Below are positions 1-8,229 of a stretch of 64,000 bases of DNA, piece after piece. The stretch comes from Rhizobium sp. P40RR-XXII. Lineage in GTDB: Bacteria > Pseudomonadota > Alphaproteobacteria > Rhizobiales > Rhizobiaceae. The stretch lies in contig NZ_JABAII010000002.1 in the NCBI RefSeq assembly GCF_012641405.1, positions 558,001 through 622,000 on the forward strand, in the 5' to 3' direction. The notes under the pieces are model-generated. The model ran no database searches, had not been told where the DNA came from, and saw nothing but the letters and a program-made list of their open reading frames with translations. Position numbers and translations under genes: made by a program. Positions within the stretch are counted from its first letter, which is position 1; each line of letters opens with the position of its first letter.

Positions 1-316
1 CCAGCGTCTGGCGCGGCAGGCGGTATTGCTCGATAGCCGTCAGGAGTTCGGCGGCAATCGGATTGGCCTCGCTCGAGCCATGGGCCTGCCCTTCGAGAAG
101 ATCGCGCCAGTATTGCATGCGCACTTCACCGGGCAGCGGTTCGTGCACAAGATCCCGCACGCGCGCCAGCTCGGCATTGAAGGCATAGAGCGCGGCAAGC
201 GCAGGACGCTTCTCTTCCGGCGCCAGCAGACAGGCGAGATAGCGATCGCGATCGGTGTCGCGAAGCGTGGCGAGGCAGATGTCCCGGTTGCTACGGGGCG
301 CAGCTGTTGTCGTCAT
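1..316 (-). CDS. Squalene/phytoene synthase family protein (NDUFAF6-like), 5' part only
   Basis: The minus-strand frame opens with ATG at 316 and runs off the window start, leaving about 105 N-terminal residues. The visible part includes LYAFNAELARVRDLV and MQYWRDLLEG, which match the N-terminal region of the trans-isoprenyl (squalene/phytoene synthase) fold as found in alphaproteobacterial homologues of the mitochondrial complex I assembly factor NDUFAF6. The aspartate-rich catalytic motifs would lie beyond the edge, so enzymatic activity cannot be judged. It starts 15 bases after the Mth938-like gene and is probably the last gene of the yajC-secDF-Mth938 operon. Family assignment is good; function is inferred. 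Confidence 0.8.
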   Translation of the reverse strand, partial: MTTTAAPRSNRDICLATLRDTDRDRYLACLLAPEEKRPALAALYAFNAELARVRDLVHEPLPGEVRMQYWRDLLEGQAHGSSEANPIAAELLTAIEQYRLPRQTL

Positions 317-331
317 ACGTGGATCCGAAGG

Positions 332-718
332 TCAGACGGCGATCAGCGCCGCAGCCACGGCACGCGACTCGGACAGCATGATGTTGAAGGTGCGCACGGC
401 AGCGCCGGTGCTCATCGGGTCCGACGAAATCTGCTTGCCTCGCAGGGCGGCCTTCAGCTCGGCGGGGAGCGGTCGCAGCTCCGTGCCGGTGCCTACGAGC
501 AGCACTTCGATCTCCGCAGCTTCATCGAGCACCTTCTGAAAGCGGTCCGGTGTCAGCGCATCGCCTTGCAGCATGTCCCAGGCGTAAATGCCGGAGGGCA
601 GGCAAAGCAGCGAGCCGCGATGCGACATGTCGGCAAAACGGAAGCCGCCATTGCCATAAGCGTCGATCGGGGCGCGCCCGGGAAAATGCGCGTTACGGAT
701 TTCTATTCCTTTAGCCAA
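332..718 (-). CDS. Mth938-like domain protein (NDUFAF3/DUF498 family)
   Basis: This is a small single-domain protein of about 128 residues. The features GRAPIDAYGNGGFRF near the start, a central LLVGTGTELRPLP and a C-terminal TGAAVRTFNIMLSESR stretch are typical of the Mth938-like fold, which includes human NDUFAF3. I place the start at TTG 718 (protein beginning AKGIEIRNAHFPG), 4 bases after the secDF stop. A longer frame from 769 would overlap secDF by about 47 bases and lacks family similarity in its first residues. The tight spacing suggests translational coupling with secDF. The bacterial function is not established; complex I assembly or membrane-protein biogenesis is the family-level inference. 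Confidence 0.8.
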   Translation of the reverse strand: MAKGIEIRNAHFPGRAPIDAYGNGGFRFADMSHRGSLLCLPSGIYAWDMLQGDALTPDRFQKVLDEAAEIEVLLVGTGTELRPLPAELKAALRGKQISSDPMSTGAAVRTFNIMLSESRAVAAALIAV

Positions 719-722
719 TGTC

Positions 723-3263
723 TCACACCGCTGGTTTGCCTGACTGGATATCGCCGGCAGCGGGTCCATTGCTTTCGCCGCCGGTCTGGAACTTGTCCGG
801 CCGCAGCTTGAACAGGATCAGCACCGGCGCCGCAATATAAATCGACGAGAAAGTGCCGACAGCAACGCCGAAAAGCAGCACGAAGGTGAAGGCACGGATC
901 ACCTCGCCGCCGAAGATGTAGAGCGCGAAGAGCGCCAGGAGCGTCGTCGCGGACGTCAGAATGGTACGAGATAGTGTCTGATTGATGGAGGCGTCGATCA
1001 GGATCGGCAGCGGCATCTGCGAATAGCGCTTCAGGTTTTCGCGCATGCGGTCGTAGACGACGACCGTGTCGTTCAGCGAATAACCGACAATGGTCAGGAT
1101 CGCAGCGATGCCGGTCATGTTGAATTCCATGCCGGTCAGCACGAAAAGACCGAGCGTCAGAATGACATCGTGGAGCGTCGCGATGATCGCGCCGATCGCA
1201 AACTGCCATTCGAAACGCACCCATATGTAGATGAGAATTGCTGCCAGCGCCGCCAAAACGGCAAGGGATGCGGTGGTGGTGATTTCACCCGATACGGCGG
1301 GACCGACCACCTCGACGCGTGAGAAATTATAGTCCTTGCCCAATTCCTCCCGCACGAGGGATACGGCGGATTGTTCGGCATTTTCACCACCCTCCTGTGC
1401 GTGGACGCGAATCACGGCGCCGAGGCGATCGGCAAGCCGCTCGACGCGCACATCGCCGGGAATGACGGCTTCGAGGCGCGATTGAATATCCGCCACGTCG
1501 GCAACACCCTGCTTGGCGCGGACCTCGATGATCGATCCGCCGGCAAAATCGATGCCGAGATGCATGCCGACCGTCGCGAAGGCGACAAGCGTGATGACAG
1601 ACAGAGCCGCCGATACCGTGAAGGTGTAACGGCGGATGCCCATAAAGCGGATATTGGCATTGTCGAAAACTCCGCTCCGCACGCCGACCAGCAACGTGCG
1701 CGGCTTGCGACGCGATATCCACATATTCACCAGCGACCGCGTAACGAAGCAGGAGGCGAAGAACGTGGTGAAGACGCCGACCATGAGGGTGGCAGCAAAG
1801 CCGCGAACCGCACCTGTGCTCGCATAGAAGAGAATCGCTGCGACGATGAGCACCGTCAGATTGGCGTCGGCCACTGTCGCGGCCGCCCGGTTGAAGCCAT
1901 GCCGTAAGGCATCGACGAGCAGATGGGTTTTCTTTTCCTCCTCGCGCACCCGCTCATAGACCAGCACCAGCGCATCGAGGCCGATGCCGATGATCAGGAC
2001 GATGGCGGCAACACCCGGAAGCGTCAGCGTGATGCCGAGCAACCCCATGGCCGCGATCACCATGACGATGTTGATGAGGAGCGCGATGGTCGCGATGATC
2101 CCGAGCAGACGATAGAAGCCGATCATCAGGGCCGCGACGAATATGCCGGCTGCGATGCAGGCTATCACGCCATAGCGTGCGGCCTCGCCGCCGAGGCCCG
2201 GTTGGATGGTCCGCTCCTCGACCGTCGTCAATGTTGCCGGCAGCGGCCCGCTTTTGATCATGACGGTCAGATCCTGCGCGCCCTGAACAGTGAAATCTCC
2301 GGGAACATCGATCTCGCCGGTGGCGATAACCGTCTTCAGGGAAGCCGCGGAGATGACCTGATCATCGAGAACGACGACGGTGATCTTGCCGAGATTGCTT
2401 GCGGTCGATTGCGCGAAGCGATGGGTAGCTTCCGGCGTCAGCTTGACGGAGACCGTCCCCTCGCCGCTCTGGTCGTTAGTGACGGAAACCGCGTTGGAAA
2501 AATCGACGTTCGAAAGCAGAGGTTGCCTCTGCACGAGATAGCCGACCGGCGGGTCATCTTCGGAAAACAGCACGTCCGATCCGGCGGGCGGATGATTATC
2601 CATCGCATCCTGTACCGTCATCGATGGATCGACGAGGCGGAAGCTGAGCTTGGCGGGCTGCCCGAGGAGATTCTTCAGCCGCTGTGCATCGGCGAGATCA
2701 GGCACCTGCACGACAATGCGATCGGCGCCCTGCCTGCGGATCTGAGGTTCCCCTACTCCAAGCTGCGCGATGCGGGCGCGGATGACCTTAATCGAGCGCG
2801 CGATTGCCGAGGTAACGTGGCGATCGATATCCGCGTCGGTGATATCGAGCGTCATCGCGCCGTTTTCGCCCTGCGACAGAGCGACCGCCTGCTTGTCGGA
2901 GCCGGTCGTCAGCGGCTGCAATGCCGTCAGAGCGGCTTGAACCTGTGCGGGATCATTGATGCGAAGCTGGATCTTGCGGCCGGTGCCAGTGAGGCCGGAA
3001 TAAGCGACATTGACAGTGCGCAACCGTGTTGCGATATCGCCGACAATGGTTTCCAGGCGATCCTTCTCGACATCGCCTCGCTCCATCTTCAACAGAAGAT
3101 GAGAACCCCCGCGAAGATCGAGCCCGAGCTCGATCTTTCGATGCGCCCATGCGGGCAACGATGAAAGCGAGCGCTCGCCGAGCAGATTGGGAACGGCCAG
3201 AAGCACGCTCAAGAGAACGACGAACCAGATCAGGGCGGTCTTCCACCAGGAGACGTGCAACAT
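723..3263 (-). CDS. secDF: Protein translocase subunit SecDF (fused)
   Basis: This inner-membrane protein of 846 residues fuses SecD (about 1-520) and SecF (about 540-846). It uses the proton motive force to help SecYEG complete export. Visible features are the first membrane segment at about 8-28, GLDLRGGSHLLLK at about 47-60, the large periplasmic P1 region, six SecD membrane segments, then the SecF signature GIDFAGGSIIEV and GYSLNDTVVVYDR. In the SecD motif D4 the usual Asp-Ala-Asn is Asp430-Ala-Leu, so the acidic residue is kept but the Asn is lost. Together with a generally divergent D4/D5 region, this could mark a second-type SecDF. yajC lies about 160 bases upstream and the Mth938-like gene follows directly. 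Confidence 0.93.
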   Translation of the reverse strand: MLHVSWWKTALIWFVVLLSVLLAVPNLLGERSLSSLPAWAHRKIELGLDLRGGSHLLLKMERGDVEKDRLETIVGDIATRLRTVNVAYSGLTGTGRKIQLRINDPAQVQAALTALQPLTTGSDKQAVALSQGENGAMTLDITDADIDRHVTSAIARSIKVIRARIAQLGVGEPQIRRQGADRIVVQVPDLADAQRLKNLLGQPAKLSFRLVDPSMTVQDAMDNHPPAGSDVLFSEDDPPVGYLVQRQPLLSNVDFSNAVSVTNDQSGEGTVSVKLTPEATHRFAQSTASNLGKITVVVLDDQVISAASLKTVIATGEIDVPGDFTVQGAQDLTVMIKSGPLPATLTTVEERTIQPGLGGEAARYGVIACIAAGIFVAALMIGFYRLLGIIATIALLINIVMVIAAMGLLGITLTLPGVAAIVLIIGIGLDALVLVYERVREEEKKTHLLVDALRHGFNRAAATVADANLTVLIVAAILFYASTGAVRGFAATLMVGVFTTFFASCFVTRSLVNMWISRRKPRTLLVGVRSGVFDNANIRFMGIRRYTFTVSAALSVITLVAFATVGMHLGIDFAGGSIIEVRAKQGVADVADIQSRLEAVIPGDVRVERLADRLGAVIRVHAQEGGENAEQSAVSLVREELGKDYNFSRVEVVGPAVSGEITTTASLAVLAALAAILIYIWVRFEWQFAIGAIIATLHDVILTLGLFVLTGMEFNMTGIAAILTIVGYSLNDTVVVYDRMRENLKRYSQMPLPILIDASINQTLSRTILTSATTLLALFALYIFGGEVIRAFTFVLLFGVAVGTFSSIYIAAPVLILFKLRPDKFQTGGESNGPAAGDIQSGKPAV

Positions 3264-3421
3264 CGCTCTCTCGAGTTAGGGCTTCCCTACCGCGCCCCGC
3301 TTTCAAAAGAAAATGCAACGGGCGCAGTAACATCTTGAATTTGTGCACAATCCTTCAAGAAAGTCGATGACGATTTTCGAGAATGCGCGGGCGGCGGCGA
3401 GCGCCGCTTCAGCCAAGCGCC

Positions 3422-3769
3422 TTACGCGGCATCCGCCTTGACCGGCTCACCCTTGACGCGAACTTCTGAAATGGCGCTGCGGACGACGCGGATGCGCACA
3501 CCTTCGGCGATCTCGACTTCCAGTTCCTTTTCGTCGATGACCTTGGTGACCTTGCCGACGATGCCGCTGGTGACGATCTGATCGCCGCGACGGATGTTCT
3601 TCAGGATCTCGTCACGCTTCTTCGCCTGTGCGCGCTGCGGCCGGATGAGAAGGAAATACCAAACGACCATCAGCGGCACAAACAGGATGATCATTTCAAA
3701 GCCGGATCCGCCGAACATGCCTGCGGCCGAATCTGTCGCGCTCTGCGCATATGCGTTGGTGATAAACAT
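3422..3769 (-). CDS. yajC: Preprotein translocase subunit YajC
   Basis: This small membrane protein of 115 residues associates with SecDF. An N-terminal hydrophobic segment at about 22-42 (MIILFVPLMVVWYFLLIRPQ) carries the YajC signature, followed by a cytoplasmic domain with RRGDQIVTSGIVGKV. I chose ATG 3769 because a GGGAG Shine-Dalgarno lies just upstream and the length fits the family; a longer frame from 3865 adds 32 residues without similarity. It is upstream of secDF in the same direction. The 158-base gap between them has no clear terminator, so co-transcription is likely. Confidence 0.93.
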   Translation of the reverse strand: MFITNAYAQSATDSAAGMFGGSGFEMIILFVPLMVVWYFLLIRPQRAQAKKRDEILKNIRRGDQIVTSGIVGKVTKVIDEKELEVEIAEGVRIRVVRSAISEVRVKGEPVKADAA

Positions 3770-3973
3770 CGAGAACTCCCTTGAACTCCGAGCGGGAACA
3801 GGCCCCGCCTCAGGTGGCCGGAATATAGTTACGCGCATGGCGATTGCAACAAAAACAGCCGCCAACCGTACCGTTTTCCCGGTCTGTTAGCCTTTCAGCC
3901 CCCAAAGGAGCATGATACCCGGCAAGACAGCGCGCATTTTACGACTTTCTTGTTCAATATTCAGGAGGAAACG

Positions 3974-4846
3974 GTGACTGAAGACCAAAACGCCCTGATC
4001 CTTGCCGAGGTCCGCCGCCTTGCCGACGCTGTCGAACGCCTCGCCGGGCCGGCTCCGGCCGTCAACGACTGGAATGCCGCCGATTGTTTCGTCTGGGTTC
4101 CAGTCCGGCTCCACCTGCAGCCGGTTCCCCGCCCGAACCGCGTGGCGCTCACCCTCATTCGCGGCGTCGACCATGTACGCGACATCCTGCATGAAAATAC
4201 CTTGCGTTTCGCCGACGGCTTTGCCGCCAACAACGTGCTGCTCTGGGGCGCGCGCGGGATGGGCAAATCATCGCTGGTCAAGGCCGTGCACGAGGACGTG
4301 CGCCGCTCGACCGGCGTTTCGCTGAAGCTGATCGAGGTGCATCGCGAGGACATCTCGTCGCTGCCCGTGCTGCTCGATATCCTGAAAGCCGCACCGCATC
4401 GCATCATCATCTTCTGCGACGACCTCTCCTTCGATCACGACGACACAGCCTATAAATCGCTGAAGGCGGCGCTGGATGGCGGCGTCGAGGGACGGCCGGA
4501 CAATGTGGTGTTTTACGCAACATCCAACCGCCGCCACCTCCTGCCACGTCATATGATGGAAAACGAACAGTCGACGGCGATCAATCCCTCCGAGGCCGTG
4601 GAAGAGAAGGTTTCACTCTCCGACCGTTTCGGGCTCTGGCTCGGCTTTCACAAGTGCAGCCAGGAAGATTATCTGCAGATGATCGACGCCTATGCCGATC
4701 ATTTCAAGCTCGGCCTCGAGCGCGCGCAAATGCATCATGAAGCCCTTGAATGGGCAACGACCCGCGGCGCCCGCTCCGGCCGCGTCGCGTGGCAATATAT
4801 CCAGGATCTCGCCGGGCGCCAGCGTATCGTGCTGGAACGGGATTGA
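3974..4846 (+). CDS. DUF815 family AAA-type ATP-binding protein
   Basis: This is a cytoplasmic ATPase of 290 residues. A Walker A motif GARGMGKSS lies at about 92-100, a Walker B-like IIIFCDDLSF at about 141-150, followed by a sensor-type VVFYATSNRRHLLP and a C-terminal lid region. This is the DUF815 architecture, related to AAA+ proteins but of unknown role. The GTG start at 3974 is fixed by a perfect AGGAGG (3963-3968) five bases upstream. The upstream ATG at 3950 would place that site inside the gene. It is divergent from yajC, a common alphaproteobacterial arrangement. Substrate and partner are unknown. Confidence 0.85.
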   Translation: MTEDQNALILAEVRRLADAVERLAGPAPAVNDWNAADCFVWVPVRLHLQPVPRPNRVALTLIRGVDHVRDILHENTLRFADGFAANNVLLWGARGMGKSSLVKAVHEDVRRSTGVSLKLIEVHREDISSLPVLLDILKAAPHRIIIFCDDLSFDHDDTAYKSLKAALDGGVEGRPDNVVFYATSNRRHLLPRHMMENEQSTAINPSEAVEEKVSLSDRFGLWLGFHKCSQEDYLQMIDAYADHFKLGLERAQMHHEALEWATTRGARSGRVAWQYIQDLAGRQRIVLERD

Positions 4847-4873
4847 TCTTCAATCAACTAGGCCATGAACGAC

Positions 4874-4901
4874 AAAAAGCCCGGCGTTGACCGGGCTTTT
4901 T
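4874..4901. terminator. Bidirectional intrinsic terminator
   Basis: An AAAAAGCCCGG...CCGGGCTTTTT hairpin has an A-run on one side and a T-run on the other. It lies between the ends of the convergent DUF815 gene (4846) and the LysM/M23 gene (4925), so it can stop transcription from both directions. Confidence 0.85.
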
Positions 4902-4924
4902 GCAGAGTCCTTGAGACGCACTAT

Positions 4925-6622
4925 CTATTCAAGGAACGTCATTGGGTTGACCGGGGCCGAATTCTTGCGGACTTCGAAGTGCAGCTGCGGCTGGCTGACA
5001 TTGCCGCTCATGCCGGAGGTTGCCAGCGTCTGGCCGCGCTGAACCTTCTGGCCGCGGGTAACGCTGAGCGCATCGGCATGGCCGTAGACGGTGACGGTAC
5101 CGTCGTCGTGACGAACCAGAACCGTGTTGCCGAGCTCCTTCAGGCCGTTGCCGGCATAGATGACGACACCGTTTTCGGCGGCCTTGACCGGCGTGCCCTC
5201 GGGAACGGAGATGTCGATACCATCATTGCGGCTGCCGTTGACGTTGGAGCCGTAGCCGGCAACCACGGCACCGCGAACCGGCCAGCGATACTTGCCGATG
5301 CCGGTTGCTTCCGGCGCATCGGCCTGCGCATCCGACTTGGCCGCGTCGTTGATGGACTGGCTCGGGGAAGCGGAGGCAACCGCCTGCGGCTTGGCATCGG
5401 CTGCGGTATCCGCATGAGCGACAGCCTTGGGGGCCTGTTTTGCGATCGGTTCGGCGGCCACCTGCTTCGGTTCCGCGACCGGCACGGCACCGGGCTTGGC
5501 CGAAACCTTCTGCGGTTCGATGGAAGCGGTCTTGACCGGATCTGCAGCGGCAACGGCGCCGTGCGGCAAGGCAAGCGCCTGACCGATGCGAATGCTGTCG
5601 CCGGCCTGCATATTGTTCGCACGCTTCAGTTCGGCGACGGTGACACCGCTCTCCTTTGCGATGCGAGCGAGCGAATCGCCCGGCTTGACCACGTAGGTGC
5701 CGGTGCCCTTCGGGGTCGGACCCTTGCCATTTCCGGCGGCAAGCTTGTTGGGATCGGCAAGGCCGGCCTGGGATTTGCCGCGCATCTGGTTGCCGGAAGG
5801 CAGTGCGAGGGCTTCCTGCTGCGGCGCCTTGGCCGGAGCCGGCATCTTGCCGCCCTTGGAAAGATCCGTCGCTTCGGACGCCATCTTGGCCGGGCTTGAG
5901 GCACCAGCGCCATTCATAGTCGGAATGATGATCTGCTGACCGGGCTGAGCACCCGCACTGTTACGCAGGCCGTTGGCGCGCAGAATTTCCTTTTCCGGAA
6001 CGCCGTAGCGGCGCGACAGAAGCGCAACGCTTTCGCCCTGGCGCAGCGTCACGCTTGGCGCGTTGACGGTGGTCCAGCCCGGAGACATTTCAGGCGCGGC
6101 GGCCGTCTTGATCGTGCCGGTCGACATTGCGTCGGGTGCGAGAGCCGGTGCCGGGCGAGAGCCGTTATTGTTATGCGACGCCGGGAACGGCTGAGCAAGC
6201 GCTTCGCTTTCGGCGCGCGAACCACCACGGGGACGCGCCGCACTGGCGGAGGCGCCGGGAGGAGCAAGTTCGGTGCGCTGAATTGCAACGGGTGCGGTGG
6301 ATGCACGCGCGCTGGAGTAGGACGGATTATAGCGAGCCGGCGAGTTCGGGTAGGGTTGCGATACCGGCGCGCTCTGCTGCGAATAATCCTGCTGACCGTA
6401 ACCGCCGGCCTGCGCGACATCGGCGCGCGGCACCGGATCGCCATTCGGACCATTCAAACCGCGCCGGTTGATCGAACCGGTCGTCACATTGTCGGTCTTA
6501 TTGAAGAGCCCGCTGAACCGGGTCGTGTCTGAGCTACAAGCCGTCGCGGTGCTCGCCAGAAGAATGGCCACCAGGACTTTCCCTGCCGATTTACCGAAAT
6601 TCGAAGAAAGACTGAAACCCAT
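4925..6622 (-). CDS. LysM and M23 (LytM) domain lipoprotein, NlpD/EnvC-like
   Basis: The protein has about 565 residues. Its N-terminus is a lipoprotein-type signal (VLVAILLASTATAC, with Cys as likely acylation site). Two LysM peptidoglycan-binding repeats follow (GESVALLSRRYGVPEKEIL and GDSLARIAKESGVTVAELKR), separated by long Ala/Pro/Lys-rich linkers. The C-terminal M23 domain has NDGIDISVPEGTPVKA and ends with HFEVRKNSAPVNPMTFL. The LytM motif HxxxD appears to be NDGID here (Asn for His), and HADALSVTRG replaces the canonical HxH region in part, so the domain may be catalytically degenerate and act as an amidase activator like NlpD/EnvC. ATG 6622 is preferred over GTG 6634. Location beside pcm-surE resembles the classical surE-pcm-nlpD order. 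Confidence 0.85.
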   Translation of the reverse strand: MGFSLSSNFGKSAGKVLVAILLASTATACSSDTTRFSGLFNKTDNVTTGSINRRGLNGPNGDPVPRADVAQAGGYGQQDYSQQSAPVSQPYPNSPARYNPSYSSARASTAPVAIQRTELAPPGASASAARPRGGSRAESEALAQPFPASHNNNGSRPAPALAPDAMSTGTIKTAAAPEMSPGWTTVNAPSVTLRQGESVALLSRRYGVPEKEILRANGLRNSAGAQPGQQIIIPTMNGAGASSPAKMASEATDLSKGGKMPAPAKAPQQEALALPSGNQMRGKSQAGLADPNKLAAGNGKGPTPKGTGTYVVKPGDSLARIAKESGVTVAELKRANNMQAGDSIRIGQALALPHGAVAAADPVKTASIEPQKVSAKPGAVPVAEPKQVAAEPIAKQAPKAVAHADTAADAKPQAVASASPSQSINDAAKSDAQADAPEATGIGKYRWPVRGAVVAGYGSNVNGSRNDGIDISVPEGTPVKAAENGVVIYAGNGLKELGNTVLVRHDDGTVTVYGHADALSVTRGQKVQRGQTLATSGMSGNVSQPQLHFEVRKNSAPVNPMTFLE

Positions 6623-6658
6623 GACTCGACCCACTTGAGACGCAACCGATTATGGGTC

Positions 6659-6676
6659 GATTAAAGCGCGTTAATC
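6659..6676. promoter_or_regulatory. Imperfect palindrome upstream of the LysM/M23 gene
   Basis: GATTAAAGCGCGTTAATC is an 18-base near-palindrome (8 of 9 pairs) about 40 bases upstream of the lipoprotein start. Two TTAA half-sites 6 bases apart recall, but do not fit, the CtrA consensus (7-base spacing). It could be an operator; the binding protein is unknown. Confidence 0.25.
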
Positions 6677-6791
6677 TTACCATGCGGTTAAAGCACTGGT
6701 GCGGCATGTGTTTTTTTGAGGAATTGCTAACCATAGAGGATGAAACGGCGCCGAGACGCCTTGTTTCACAGGCATTATCCCGAATTGAGCC

Positions 6792-7445
6792 TCAAAGATA
6801 AGAGGCAAGCATCGGCACGATGGGCTGATAGGGAACATCGAACAGCTCTTCGCGCTCGAAGCGGCTGCCGGTCTTCGTCAGCCGCACCAGGCGGCAAACA
6901 TCGTCCGATACCATCAGCGGCGCGATCATCGATCCGCCCGATACCAGCTGCTCGGCATAGAAGCGCGGCATGGTCGGAAATGCGGAGGTGACCAGGATGC
7001 GGTCGAAGGTGCCCTCGCCCGGCAAGCCGGCGCTGCCATCTGCCTGACGGATGACGACATTGCGCAGCCCGAGGGTATCCATGCGCTGCTGCGCCGAGGT
7101 CGTCAGCGTCCTGTAGCGGTCGATCGTCAGAACACGCTCCACGATTCGCCCCATGACGGCGGCGGTGAAACCGCTTCCCGTTCCGATTTCGAGAACGCGG
7201 TGCCCCGGCTTGATCTTCAGGCTGTGGAGAATGCGCACGACCAGATCGATGCCCTCCATGAAGGAACCGCAATCGATCGGAATCGTGCGGCTGGAATAGG
7301 CATCATCGGAAAATTGCGGCGGCACGAAAGGTAGGCGCGGCGTCTGCTCGACCGCCGTCATCAGATCGATATCCAATATGCCTTCCGCCCGCAGCCGCAG
7401 AACCACGGCCGCAAAGCCTTCCTTTTCCACCAAACGAGGTGTCAA
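6792..7445 (-). CDS. pcm: Protein-L-isoaspartate O-methyltransferase
   Basis: This is a cytoplasmic S-adenosylmethionine-dependent methyltransferase of 217 residues that repairs isoaspartyl residues in aged proteins. The N-terminal region ends in AYSSRTIPIDCGSFMEG, followed by methyltransferase motif I VLEIGTGSGFTAAVMG and a post-I acidic LTIDRYRTL. Family PIMTs usually have a Gln-Thr-Ile-Ser-style active-site loop; here the loop reads IDCGSF, so a divergent specificity is possible. Translation starts at TTG 7445, with GGAG seven bases upstream inside the end of surE. The 4-base gap to surE implies one operon, the classical surE-pcm order. Confidence 0.9.
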   Translation of the reverse strand: MTPRLVEKEGFAAVVLRLRAEGILDIDLMTAVEQTPRLPFVPPQFSDDAYSSRTIPIDCGSFMEGIDLVVRILHSLKIKPGHRVLEIGTGSGFTAAVMGRIVERVLTIDRYRTLTTSAQQRMDTLGLRNVVIRQADGSAGLPGEGTFDRILVTSAFPTMPRFYAEQLVSGGSMIAPLMVSDDVCRLVRLTKTGSRFEREELFDVPYQPIVPMLASYL

Positions 7446-7449
7446 TCCG

Positions 7450-8214
7450 CTACTCCATACCGAGCGCCCGCGCCACGCGGTCTTGCGCCGAATAATCCGT
7501 CAGATCGAGTTTCAAAGGCGTTACCGAAATACGATTTTGTTTCAACGCCTGAATATCGGTTCCCGGACGGAAGATACCATTGCGTTCGCCGAAGCGAAGC
7601 CAATAATAAGGGAAGCCGCGACCGTCGGCCCGCTCCTCGACCTGCACATTGAAGGCGAGATTGCCCTGCGCCGTCACTTCCGCTCCCGCCACGTCATCGG
7701 GGCGGCAGTTCGGAAAGTTGAGATTGAGGAAGGTACCGTCCGGCAGATCGACATCCATGAGCCTGCCGAGCAAGGCCGGCGCATGCGTCTCGGCCACATC
7801 CCAGGGCACGACACGCGCGCCGTTTTCATAGACATAGGCCTGGCTCAGCGCGAAGGAGCGCACGCCCTGCAGCGTGCCTTCGATCGCGCCGGCTATGGTT
7901 CCGGAATAGGTCACGTCATCGGCCACATTCGAGCCGGAATTGACGCCCGAAAGCACCAGATCCGGCTTGCCGTCCATAACCTGCCGGATCGCCATGATGA
8001 CGCAATCGGTCGGCGTTCCCCTGAGCGCAAAGTGCTTGTCGGAGACCTTGCGCATGCGCAACGGCTCGGAAAGGCTCAGCGAATGGGCAAGGCCGCTCTG
8101 ATCCGTCTCGGGCGCGACAACCCATACATCATCAGACAAAGTGCGGGCGATACGCTCCAACGCCGCCAGTCCTTCGGCGTGAATGCCGTCATCGTTGGTC
8201 AGAAGAATACGCAT
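7450..8214 (-). CDS. surE: 5'/3'-nucleotidase SurE
   Basis: This is a metal-dependent phosphatase of 254 residues acting on nucleoside monophosphates and short polyphosphates. The N-terminus [16 protein letters not shown] supplies the metal-binding Asp pair, and [18 protein letters not shown] at about 93-110 supplies the second conserved loop; both are diagnostic for SurE. It follows serS by 15 bases and precedes pcm by 4 bases on the minus strand, so the three are probably co-transcribed. Confidence 0.95.
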   Translation of the reverse strand: MRILLTNDDGIHAEGLAALERIARTLSDDVWVVAPETDQSGLAHSLSLSEPLRMRKVSDKHFALRGTPTDCVIMAIRQVMDGKPDLVLSGVNSGSNVADDVTYSGTIAGAIEGTLQGVRSFALSQAYVYENGARVVPWDVAETHAPALLGRLMDVDLPDGTFLNLNFPNCRPDDVAGAEVTAQGNLAFNVQVEERADGRGFPYYWLRFGERNGIFRPGTDIQALKQNRISVTPLKLDLTDYSAQDRVARALGME

Positions 8215-8229
8215 CGCCCCACCGTTCGA

